The notes under the pieces were generated by a model. It was given only the letters and a program-made list of their open reading frames with translations, searched no databases and was not told the origin of the DNA. This document shows, one piece after another, positions 41,186 through 48,515 of a stretch of DNA of 64,000 nt (positions are counted from its first letter, which is position 1; each line of letters begins with the position of its first letter). The stretch covers positions 4,295-68,294 of the forward strand of contig UQNA01000008.1 in NCBI GenBank assembly GCA_900542195.1, written 5' to 3'. This stretch comes from an uncultured Sutterella sp. Its GTDB lineage: Bacteria; Pseudomonadota; Gammaproteobacteria; Burkholderiales; Burkholderiaceae_F. Both the position numbers and the translations under genes were made by a program.

Positions 41186-41199
41186 TTGATCTAGATCAA
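41186..41199. promoter_or_regulatory. Perfect FNR/Anr box
   Basis: TTGAT-CTAG-ATCAA matches the FNR consensus TTGATNNNNATCAA at every fixed position. It lies 60 bases before the flavoprotein start codon and about 117 bases from the divergent kinase start. It predicts anaerobic activation by an FNR-type regulator. Confidence 0.8.
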
Positions 41200-41258
41200 A
41201 GTACTTGAGTACAGATCCTGAAAACATAACAACCATACTCACTTCACCAGGAGCAATC

Positions 41259-42734
41259 ATGAAAAGAAGAAGTTTCTTTATAACCAGTACAGTTGCCGCT
41301 CTCGCAACTCCGTTCTCTTTTTCTTACGCCGCAGAACAGCAACCGGGGGCTCTGTCAACAGATGCACCAAAAAAATGGGATCGCACTGAACAAGTCGTTA
41401 TCGTTGGCGCAGGCGGCGGTGGATTAACAGCAGCCGTGTCCGCAGCACAGAACGGTCAGAAAGGCATCCTTGTTCTTGAAAAAATGCCATTCCCGGGAGG
41501 CAACACAGCTATCTCCGGCGGCGGCATGAACGCTGTTGACGACAAACGTCAAAAAGCCCAAGGAATCGAAGACACTATTGAAAACCACTACAAAAACACG
41601 ATTCAAGGGGGCGACTACCGCGGCAATCCCGACCTTATCCGCGAGTTAGTAGAAAATGCTCCTGAAACTGTCGCTTGGCTTGAGTCCATGGGCATGAAGT
41701 TCAAGGATAAGATTTATCAAGTCTATGGTTCTCTCTACCCGAGAGGTCATGCTCCTTTCGGTTCCCTTGGTGCTGACTACATTAAAGTCTTAACAGACCA
41801 GTGCAAGAAACTTGGTATTCCAATCCAAACGAACACGAAAGTTATCGGGCTAATTAGAGAAACGCCTTTAACCGGAAAGATTCTTGGCGTTAAGGTTTTA
41901 GTCAAAGGCAAAGTTGAATACATTCGTGCAGAAAAAGCTGTTATCGTTGCGGCAGGCGGATTCGGTGCCAACAAAGAAATGCGTGCCCTCCACGACCCAC
42001 GCATGAAGAATCTCACTACAACAAACCATGTCGGCGCTACCGGTGACTTACTCCCATTATTGGTTGATGTTGGCGCAGACTTGACTGGTATGGATCACAT
42101 CCAATGCAATCCTGGCTGCCCTCCGGGAAGAAAACATCGCGTTCCACTCCATCAAGGCGGCCGTTTCATCATTGTTGACAAAAACGGTCAAAGATTTATT
42201 CGTGAAGATGAAAGACGCGACGTCATCAGAGACGCAGTCCTTGCTCAGCCAAACAATACAGCTTGGGGTGTTCTGGACCAAACTCGCTGGGATATGGTTA
42301 ACAAAGGCCAACAAGATGCTGCCATTAAAGGTCTTGAAACCGGAGATGCTTGGAAGGCTGACACCATTGAAGAATTAGCCAAGAAGATGGGACTCCCTCC
42401 GGAAAATCTTAAGAAGACCGTTGACGAATTCAACGAAGGAGTCAAACAGAAGAAGGACAAGCTGGGTAAATATGAACGCAACCTCTTCCCCATCGTTAAT
42501 CCTCCGTTCTGGGGATGCTATGTTGGCATGAGCGTGCACCATACAATGGGCGGAGTAGTCATCAATACCAAAGCCCAGGTCATAGACAGACGCGGACAGG
42601 TTATTCCTTCTCTTTATGCCGTCGGTGAAGTCACAGGCGGCATCCACGGAGCAAACCGTTTAGGCGGAAATGCGATTGCAGACTGTCTAACTTTCGGCAG
42701 ACTAGTTGGTAAAGAAATTGCTTTGATGAAGTAA
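41259..42734 (+). CDS. Exported FAD-dependent reductase (flavocytochrome c flavoprotein type)
   Basis: A 491-residue flavoprotein with a Tat-like signal (MKRRSFFITSTVAALATPF). It has the FAD dinucleotide motif VVIVGAGGGGLTAAVSA and the fumarate-reductase-like pattern PFPGGNTAISGGGMNA, RFIREDERRDVIRDAVLAQ, HHTMGG and GEVTGGIHGANRLGGNAIAD. The catalytic arginine of ERRD and the conserved His of HHTMGG and Arg of GANRLGG are present. The His that contacts fumarate in Shewanella flavocytochrome c (in HPTYSP) is replaced by Asn (CNPGCPPG), so the acceptor is probably not fumarate. It has no heme domain and must take electrons from a separate cytochrome such as the one at 32194-32502. It follows a perfect FNR box. 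Confidence 0.88.
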   Translation: MKRRSFFITSTVAALATPFSFSYAAEQQPGALSTDAPKKWDRTEQVVIVGAGGGGLTAAVSAAQNGQKGILVLEKMPFPGGNTAISGGGMNAVDDKRQKAQGIEDTIENHYKNTIQGGDYRGNPDLIRELVENAPETVAWLESMGMKFKDKIYQVYGSLYPRGHAPFGSLGADYIKVLTDQCKKLGIPIQTNTKVIGLIRETPLTGKILGVKVLVKGKVEYIRAEKAVIVAAGGFGANKEMRALHDPRMKNLTTTNHVGATGDLLPLLVDVGADLTGMDHIQCNPGCPPGRKHRVPLHQGGRFIIVDKNGQRFIREDERRDVIRDAVLAQPNNTAWGVLDQTRWDMVNKGQQDAAIKGLETGDAWKADTIEELAKKMGLPPENLKKTVDEFNEGVKQKKDKLGKYERNLFPIVNPPFWGCYVGMSVHHTMGGVVINTKAQVIDRRGQVIPSLYAVGEVTGGIHGANRLGGNAIADCLTFGRLVGKEIALMK

Positions 42735-42751
42735 TAGTCCGACGTTATAAC

Positions 42752-42793
42752 AACACACCGACTAAGCTAACTTGGCCGGTGTATTGTTTTTTA
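42752..42793 (+). terminator. Terminator of the flavoprotein gene
   Basis: Imperfect 12-bp stem around a CTAA loop (ACACCG at 42755-42760 pairs with CGGTGT at 42777-42782), followed by ATTGTTTTTT. Confidence 0.78.
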
Positions 42794-42908
42794 AAAGAGG
42801 TTCCCTTCAACACGAGGAACTCTTAACGCTCTACTTCCACTTTGAACGGTACGTATTTTGTCCGCAACAAAATATAATTAATGCTTTCTCAATCGCAACT
42901 TAATATGA

Positions 42909-42924
42909 ATATGGATACCCATAT
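42909..42924. promoter_or_regulatory. Palindrome upstream of the QseB-like gene
   Basis: ATATGG-ATAC-CCATAT, 46 bases before the response regulator start. It is a candidate autoregulatory site or basal promoter element. Confidence 0.35.
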
Positions 42925-42969
42925 CTTCCTCATCATGAGATAATCCCGAGAAGATGTTTGGAGAAAACT

Positions 42970-43626
42970 ATGCGCGTTCTATTGGTTGAAGACGATGAAA
43001 TGATCGGTGAGGCCGTCGTCGACGGGCTCAAATCGGAAGGCTATGCCGTTGACTGGGTGAAGGACGGGGGCTCTGCAACCATCGCTCTGGATACCACTTC
43101 ATTCGGAATCGTAATTCTTGATCTTGGTCTCCCGGGCAAGGACGGACTTAATGTCTTAAAAGACATGAGACGCAAGAAAAACCATACACCGGTTCTCATT
43201 ACAACCGCCCGAGACACCGTTAATGACAAAATTGAAGGTCTCGATGCGGGAGCCGATGATTACCTCATCAAGCCTTACGATTTAGACGAATTAAACGCAC
43301 GTGTCAGAGCCCTTCTGAGACGCTCGGCAGGGCGCGCGGATCCAATCATCGAAAGAGGCCGTTTAACAATTAATCCAACCACCCGTGAAGTTTTATTTGA
43401 CGGTCAATCCATCATCCTTTCAAGCAAGGAATACGCTTTGCTCTTTGCTCTGGCTGAAAGAAAAGGCATTGTTCTCTCTCGCGCTCAGTTGGAAGAAAAA
43501 CTTTACAACTATGATTCCTTGATTGGCTCTAATGCTATTGAGGTTCATATCCACCACTTACGGAAAAAACTCTCGGAAGACAGCATTAAAACTGTCAGAG
43601 GCGTCGGTTATATTCTGGAGACCTAA
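42970..43626 (+). CDS. OmpR/PhoB-family response regulator (QseB-like)
   Basis: A 218-residue regulator. The receiver domain begins MRVLLVEDDEMIGEAV and has VILDLGLPGKDGL with the phospho-acceptor Asp, TARD and YLIKPYDLDEL with the conserved Lys. The OmpR-type winged helix follows (RGRLTINPTTREVLFDGQ, LSSKEYALLFALAE, IEVHIHHLRKKL, VRGVGYIL). It resembles the QseB/PmrA/TctD group. ATG 42970 follows GGAG; a TTG at 42958 overlaps that ribosome site. The partner kinase starts directly after its stop codon. Confidence 0.9.
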   Translation: MRVLLVEDDEMIGEAVVDGLKSEGYAVDWVKDGGSATIALDTTSFGIVILDLGLPGKDGLNVLKDMRRKKNHTPVLITTARDTVNDKIEGLDAGADDYLIKPYDLDELNARVRALLRRSAGRADPIIERGRLTINPTTREVLFDGQSIILSSKEYALLFALAERKGIVLSRAQLEEKLYNYDSLIGSNAIEVHIHHLRKKLSEDSIKTVRGVGYILET

Positions 43627-44997
43627 TTGTTCTCCATCCGAAAACGGCTTCTGGCGTCCGTTATTGTCGTTCTTTTATTCAGCACCTTCTGTGAAGGTAT
43701 TGCTACCTATTTTGCCGTTCAGCAGCAGGTCGACAGACTTCTGGACAATTCCTTAAAGCAGGTTGCGCTTTCGCTTAACTCCATCCACAGCGGAGAGATC
43801 CCTTTTCTAAAAAAAGGTGCTCTTCTGCCTGCCGATGATAGTCTGGTGGTACAAATTCATGATCCCATCAGCGGAATGACATTTATCTCCCGCAATATGG
43901 AGACACTGCCGATAGCTGAGCGAACTGGTTTTTCAGATATCCTCATAGACGGCAGACCCTGGAGGCTCTATACCTCTCAGAACCTAACAGGTCAGATTGT
44001 GGAAGTGGCTCAGCCAGCTGTTCTAAGAAGCGAAGTCGCCATTAAAACCGCCAAACCTATCCTCATTCCGTTGATAGTAGCCGTTCCGGTGATCGCTTTG
44101 ATTCTATGGATTTTCATCCGTCACGGATTCTCGAGCCTTGAGGGAGCTTCCCGGGCCATTGCCAGACGCTCTCCTACCTCCCTGCAGCCTCTTTCTATGA
44201 AGGGGATGCCTGTAGAGTTAGCCCCTTTGGTAAATTCTTTGAACGACTTGCTCGCTCGTCTATCCGACAGCTTCAAACTGCAAAGCCGTTTTGCATCCGA
44301 TGCTGCCCATGAGTTGAGGACGCCCCTTACGGCACTAAATCTTCAAATTCAACTAGCAGAACGAGCTAAGACCGAAGAAGCAAAGGCGAAAGCATTCGGA
44401 CGCTTAAAAGAAGGCATTAAAAGAGCAACCCGTCTTGTAACTCAGTTGCTGACGATGGCGCGTTTAGATCCGGACAATTCCGAAAAACCTATGGCGCCAC
44501 TAGACCTTCATGCATTGGCAACAAGCATCCAAGATGAAATCAGCGTAGTCGCTGAACAAAAGGGCATTGAGATTTCGACTCTCGAAAAAAGCAAAGCAAT
44601 TGTTTTCGGCAATAAAGATGCTTTACAGCTCATGATCACAAATCTGTGTGATAACGCCATTCGATATACACCGGAAGGCGGTCACATCAGAATTGCGACC
44701 GGTATCGAGAATGGTAACGGTATTGTTGAAGTCTCAGACGACGGTCCCGGAATCCCCGAAGCCGAAAGAGCAAGAATTTTTGAAAGGTTCTATCGTGCCG
44801 AAGGAACAAAAACAATCCCGGGAACCGGCATCGGTCTGGCAATTGTCAGACGAGTTGCAGAACTGCACGGCGGCAAACCGTCGCTAGAAGACGGTCTGGA
44901 CGGGAAAGGCATCACATTTAAGATTTCTTTTCCCGCGACCCAAAAACAGAGATCCGAAAATCAGGACGAAGCTGACGACGAATATTCTGATAACTAG
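43627..44997 (+). CDS. Sensor histidine kinase (QseC-like)
   Basis: A 456-residue inner-membrane kinase, partner of the preceding regulator. It has two membrane segments (about residues 8-30 and 145-165) around a 115-residue periplasmic domain, then HAMP-like sequence, the H-box SDAAHELRTPLTAL, the N-box NLCDNAIRYTPEGG, and the G-boxes DDGPGIPEAERARIFERFYR and GTGIGLAIVRRVAELHGG. The start is an unusual TTG placed directly after the regulator stop, with GGAG in the end of the regulator gene. QseC-like kinases in relatives sense acids, hormones or metals; the signal is unknown here. Confidence 0.88.
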   Translation: MFSIRKRLLASVIVVLLFSTFCEGIATYFAVQQQVDRLLDNSLKQVALSLNSIHSGEIPFLKKGALLPADDSLVVQIHDPISGMTFISRNMETLPIAERTGFSDILIDGRPWRLYTSQNLTGQIVEVAQPAVLRSEVAIKTAKPILIPLIVAVPVIALILWIFIRHGFSSLEGASRAIARRSPTSLQPLSMKGMPVELAPLVNSLNDLLARLSDSFKLQSRFASDAAHELRTPLTALNLQIQLAERAKTEEAKAKAFGRLKEGIKRATRLVTQLLTMARLDPDNSEKPMAPLDLHALATSIQDEISVVAEQKGIEISTLEKSKAIVFGNKDALQLMITNLCDNAIRYTPEGGHIRIATGIENGNGIVEVSDDGPGIPEAERARIFERFYRAEGTKTIPGTGIGLAIVRRVAELHGGKPSLEDGLDGKGITFKISFPATQKQRSENQDEADDEYSDN

Positions 44998-44999
44998 TT

Positions 45000-45146
45000 C
45001 TAGAATTTATTGGATACAGCGGTTGCGCCTTTATTGATTCCTTCTCCGGCAGCGGAGACGTCTTTACCAATACCTTTTACCGTATTGCACCCTGCGATAG
45101 CAAGAACGAATGCAACGAGAATTGCTGTAATTCCAAACTTTTTCAT
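45000..45146 (-). CDS. Entericidin-like lipopeptide, copy A
   Basis: A 48-residue lipoprotein: MKKFGITAILVAFVLAIAGC with lipobox AIAGC (Cys20), then NTVKGIGKDVSAAGEGINKG and a short tail. The CNTVKGIGKD(V/I)SAAGE pattern is the mark of the entericidin EcnA/EcnB family, small membrane lipoproteins linked to envelope stress and bacteriolysis. AAAGGA precedes the ATG. The stop lies two bases from the convergent kinase stop with no terminator between. The second copy is directly upstream. Confidence 0.85.
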   Translation of the reverse strand: MKKFGITAILVAFVLAIAGCNTVKGIGKDVSAAGEGINKGATAVSNKF

Positions 45147-45189
45147 AATAATTCCTTTCGGATAAGTTAATTGTTCGGACTAAAACGCA

Positions 45190-45336
45190 TTACATCTTAT
45201 TTTGAACTGCTGTAGCAGCTGAATCGATATCACCGCCAACCGCGGAAACATCTTGGCCTACGCCCTTAACGGTATTACAAGCGGTCAAACCTAGGCAAAG
45301 CATTGCTGCAGCCAGCAGACAAGCAACTTTTTTCAA
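45190..45336 (-). CDS. Entericidin-like lipopeptide, copy B
   Basis: A second 48-residue lipoprotein, MKKVACLLAAAMLCLGLTAC, lipobox LTAC with Cys20, then NTVKGVGQDVSAVGGDIDSA and ATAVQNKM. It begins with TTG; the only nearby upstream ATG (AGAGGC region) is out of frame and stops after five codons. It has the same length and lipidation position as copy A, so the two arose by tandem duplication. In Enterobacteriaceae the pair acts as antidote and toxin; which role each copy has here cannot be told. Confidence 0.8.
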   Translation of the reverse strand: MKKVACLLAAAMLCLGLTACNTVKGVGQDVSAVGGDIDSAATAVQNKM

Positions 45337-45560
45337 TTTAAGCCTCTCATTAAAAATGTCTATATCTCGGATATTAATTTTTAGTTGCCTGCTAAGAAAC
45401 TTTTTTCATCCAATACGGGGATATACATGCTTTGGGCAGAACTTGAAGGAGGTCTTAAAGAGGCACTTTTCAAAACGACTTTTACCTGCCGACCTTATTT
45501 GCATGAATCGGTGACTTCTTTGGACGGCAACTCTATGTTGTTTTAGCTATAACACCCAAA
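45337..45560. other. Gap upstream of the entericidin genes
   Basis: Holds the presumed promoter of the entericidin pair on the minus strand. A 39-codon frame at 45427-45546 on the plus strand has no ribosome site at the right distance and no recognisable product. Nothing else is seen. Confidence 0.4.
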
Positions 45561-45598
45561 CTCCTAAGCAGTTGGAAAAAGAAGCAACTGCCTAGGAG
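45561..45598 (-). terminator. Hairpin downstream of the DcuA/B-type carrier
   Basis: CTCCTA..GCAGTTG pairs with CAACTGC..TAGGAG with a single A-C mismatch. It is followed on the minus strand by only a weak T-rich stretch, so it may be a terminator or a 3'-end stabiliser. Confidence 0.55.
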
Positions 45599-45652
45599 AA
45601 AGACAAGCGTTAGAAAACTTTAATTTACCAATGTCTGTCCTAACTTTTATAA

Positions 45653-46975
45653 CTAAAAGAATAAGTTAATAAGAATGAATGCAAAAAACACTGAGCCAAA
45701 GCAAGTAATAGCTCCCGGAAGGATGAAACTATGATTTAGCAAATACTTCCCGATTCCGGTCGTCCCCGTTCTGTCCATTGCAATAGCAGCAAACATATTT
45801 CCGCTGATCGGTAAGAACCAACTGCCATTCGCTATCGGGAATAAGGCAAGCAAATATGGTGCTTGGATACCTAAAGTGACTCCTAGCGGCATCGCAATCG
45901 TTGTTGCTGCTCCTTGACTAGCGATTAGGAAGGAGATGATAAAAAACCCAACTGCATAGAGCCAGACAGAGTCCGAAAAATAGGTTTGGTAAAAAGTTAT
46001 GAAAGTACCCTTGTTGTTGCTAAAGAAAGTATCGCACATCCAAGCTACGCCAAACAGACTTATAACCGCCATCATCCCTGAACTAAAGATTGAGGATTGT
46101 ATGATTTTTCCTGGTTTAATTTCACAGAGAGGAATCATCAGGGCGGCAAAAGAAAACATCACCAAACTGATGGTAAACGGGATAGAAAGACGGGTCACTT
46201 TACCTCCTACTTCCCAAGTTGGCAACAAAGAGGGGAAGGATCCGAGAACTACTGTAACTACAATAGCAGCAATAAATACACCTACTGCTATCTTTGCTTT
46301 CGGCTTAATTGCCTCAAATTTAACTTCTGCGGGAGGAGCTAACTCTCCGCTATCACGCCTGCGAATAAATTCAGGGTCCTTATCTAATTCCACTCCATGA
46401 TGAGATACAACAAAAGCGGCTAGCATTAAGGCGCAGACAACCGAGGGTATACAAACAAGCATCACTTGTCCTAGAGTAACCCCATACACGGCTAGCACAC
46501 TAACCAAAACAGCGGTTGCTGCGCTCATTGGACTTCCCGTCAAAGCCTGCGTTGCTCCCAAAAGTCCCATGGATATCGGGCGCTCTGGCCTAATTCCTTC
46601 TTTATAGGCAATTTCCACGATTATGGGAAATACAGCCAGTGCTACGTAAGACGAACCACAAAGCAAAGAGAAAAAACAAGTTACTAACGGTGCCATATAC
46701 GTTATGCGTTTGGGATTGTTTCTCAATATTTTTGCAGCGATCCCAACCAAATAGTCCAAACCTCCAGCAGCATGAAGCGCACTGGAAAGAGAAATGATGG
46801 CGCAAATAATTAATACAATATTGATTGGAGGCGATCCCGGCTTAAGACCAAATAAGAAAACAAGAATCGCAAGTCCAAACCCTCCAAAAAGGCCGGAAGC
46901 AATCCCTCCATACCTGGATCCAATCAAAATACAGGCCACGACAACAACGAGCTGCAGTAATAGTACAGTTAACAT
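45653..46975 (-). CDS. Anaerobic C4-dicarboxylate transporter, DcuA/DcuB family
   Basis: A 440-residue polytopic carrier that exchanges or imports fumarate, aspartate, malate or succinate in anaerobes. It follows the DcuA/DcuB pattern: GSRYGGIASGLFGGFGLAIL, FGLKPGSPP, HAAGGLDYLVGIAAKILRNNPKRITYMAPL, GSPMSAATAVLVS, FGVAWMCDTFFSNN and the C-terminal DRTGTTGIGKYLLNHSFILPG. It lies just downstream of the second cystathionine beta-lyase on the same strand, 38 bases away, and is probably co-transcribed. Confidence 0.88.
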   Translation of the reverse strand: MLTVLLLQLVVVVACILIGSRYGGIASGLFGGFGLAILVFLFGLKPGSPPINIVLIICAIISLSSALHAAGGLDYLVGIAAKILRNNPKRITYMAPLVTCFFSLLCGSSYVALAVFPIIVEIAYKEGIRPERPISMGLLGATQALTGSPMSAATAVLVSVLAVYGVTLGQVMLVCIPSVVCALMLAAFVVSHHGVELDKDPEFIRRRDSGELAPPAEVKFEAIKPKAKIAVGVFIAAIVVTVVLGSFPSLLPTWEVGGKVTRLSIPFTISLVMFSFAALMIPLCEIKPGKIIQSSIFSSGMMAVISLFGVAWMCDTFFSNNKGTFITFYQTYFSDSVWLYAVGFFIISFLIASQGAATTIAMPLGVTLGIQAPYLLALFPIANGSWFLPISGNMFAAIAMDRTGTTGIGKYLLNHSFILPGAITCFGSVFFAFILINLFF

Positions 46976-47013
46976 AATTTTCCACCTTCAAGTAAAAATG
47001 TCACTCAATGGTT

Positions 47014-48165
47014 TTAGAGTGCAGACTCCCAGGCCAGAAGGGCATTTTTTAAATCATTAATTAACAACTGAGGGTCTTCAACGCCGATGGCAACTCTTAC
47101 AAGAGCATCTTGTGTAGGTGAAAACTCTCTGGCCTTCTGGAGAGATGCCGGATAAAAACCAATAAGAGAGCGTGTGCCTCCCCAGCTCGCTCCGATAGAG
47201 AACATTTTTAGGTTGTTGAAAAATGCGGCTATAGCTTTTTCGTTATCCTCGGCGAAAGAAAAAGAAAATAGAGGACCTGATCCAGTAAATTGTTTTTTCC
47301 ACAGCGGGTAGCCCGGATCTCCTTCATAGGGCGGATAAAAAAGTTTTTTTACTTGAGGCTGTTGACTTATCCAATATGCGATTTTGAGTGTAGATGCGCT
47401 TTGTTTGCGCAGTCTCAATTCGAAAGTCTCCATTCCGCGAAGTACTAAAAAACAGTCTTCTGGAGAACAATTTAATCCCAAAATACTTTGAGTTTCACGT
47501 AAAACTGAATATTGATCAAAATTATTAAGGCTTACCGATCCGTACAATAAATCCGAATGACCTCCAAACATTTTAGTGCCGGACTCTATTGAAAAATCTA
47601 CCCCATGTTCCAAAGGTTTAAAGAACAGAGGACTGGCCCATGTATTATCAATCATTGTCAGGATGTCATTTCTTTTAGCAATGGATGTTATTGCATCGAC
47701 ATCTTGCATCTCCATCGTTACAGTACCGGGAGACTCCATGCAGATCATTTTTGTATTGGTTTTCAAAAACTTTTGGATCTCGCCTCCAATGGCCGGAGGG
47801 AAAAATTCAACGTCTACTCCCATTTGGCTGAGCCATTTCTTTCCAAAGGTTTTTAACGCCCCATAACACGACTCAGATATTAGGAGATGATCTCCTCCGC
47901 GAACAAAGGCCATCACTGTAGCCATTAAAGCTGCTTGACCCGAAGGGAAGCCAACACAATGCTTAGCTCCTTCTAATTCTGCAATTGCTCTTTCCAGTTC
48001 TCTGTTTGTTGGCGTTCCGGTCAGTCCGTAACTATAACCGTCTGGTTGCCTAGATTTCCTTGCCACAAAGTCCTCAAAGTTATCAAAAACAACTGTGGAA
48101 GCTCTCCAAACCGCTGGGGAAAGGCTGGCAAAGGGATTGCCTTTGGTGTCGTGGTACTGCTTCAT
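47014..48165 (-). CDS. Cystathionine beta-lyase-like PLP enzyme, paralogue
   Basis: A 383-residue trans-sulfuration-type PLP enzyme, paralogous to the product of 1674-2864. It shows YGLTGTPTNRELERAIAELEGAKH, MIDNTWASPLFFKP and the PLP-lysine region SGTKMFGGHSDLLYGS. The start at 48165 follows GGAGG at ideal spacing and gives MKQYHDTKGNPF; the ATG at 48189 is rejected. It is paired with a Dcu-type carrier and divergent from a decayed LysR gene, a setting that suggests catabolic cleavage of an imported sulfur amino acid rather than methionine synthesis. That reading is inference. Confidence 0.83.
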   Translation of the reverse strand: MKQYHDTKGNPFASLSPAVWRASTVVFDNFEDFVARKSRQPDGYSYGLTGTPTNRELERAIAELEGAKHCVGFPSGQAALMATVMAFVRGGDHLLISESCYGALKTFGKKWLSQMGVDVEFFPPAIGGEIQKFLKTNTKMICMESPGTVTMEMQDVDAITSIAKRNDILTMIDNTWASPLFFKPLEHGVDFSIESGTKMFGGHSDLLYGSVSLNNFDQYSVLRETQSILGLNCSPEDCFLVLRGMETFELRLRKQSASTLKIAYWISQQPQVKKLFYPPYEGDPGYPLWKKQFTGSGPLFSFSFAEDNEKAIAAFFNNLKMFSIGASWGGTRSLIGFYPASLQKAREFSPTQDALVRVAIGVEDPQLLINDLKNALLAWESAL

Positions 48166-48243
48166 GTTTTCCTCCGTGAGATTCAACATAAATTAAGATA
48201 AATAACAAAGGGGACATGATCAACAGCTAAAATTATTTAGGCT

Positions 48244-48258
48244 ATAAGTAAAACTTAT
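48244..48258. promoter_or_regulatory. LysR-type box T-N11-A
   Basis: ATAAG-TAAAA-CTTAT is a perfect palindrome that contains the LysR T-N11-A motif. It lies between the divergent PLP enzyme and the decayed LysR gene. Confidence 0.5.
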
Positions 48259-48268
48259 AAGATTGAAT

Positions 48269-48515
48269 ATGCATAGAGAAATTGAAATTTTCAGACTGGT
48301 GATGCAAACAGGAAGTACTAAACAGGCGGCAGAGAAATTGGGAATATCTCAACCTGCAGTCAGTCAGGCCATCCGGAAACTCGAGGAAAGAGCTGACGTC
48401 CTGCTTTTTCACCGTGTTCGTGGTAGGTTAGTTCCCACAAGAGAAGCCAAAGCTTTTTCCTGAGTTTCAGAGAATAAATTGAGGAAATTTTGTTATATCT
48501 ATTGGGCCTCAATGT
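48269..48515 (+). pseudogene. Truncated, frameshifted LysR family regulator
   Basis: The first 64 residues from the ATG at 48269 form an intact LysR helix-turn-helix (MHREIEIFRLVMQTGSTKQAAEKLGISQPAVSQAIRKLEE). After REAKAF a stop interrupts the frame. Shifted by one base, the sequence continues with PEFQRIN and, after another stop, GNFVISIGPQ, which resembles the linker and the opening strand of the effector domain. The IS element begins just after. The effector domain is not found on the far side of the IS. The gene is dead, or at most encodes a bare DNA-binding domain. Confidence 0.82.

Noticed and set aside
45427..45546. 39-codon open frame MLWAELEGGLKEAL...
   Set aside because: No ribosome site at the right distance and no resemblance to a known small protein.
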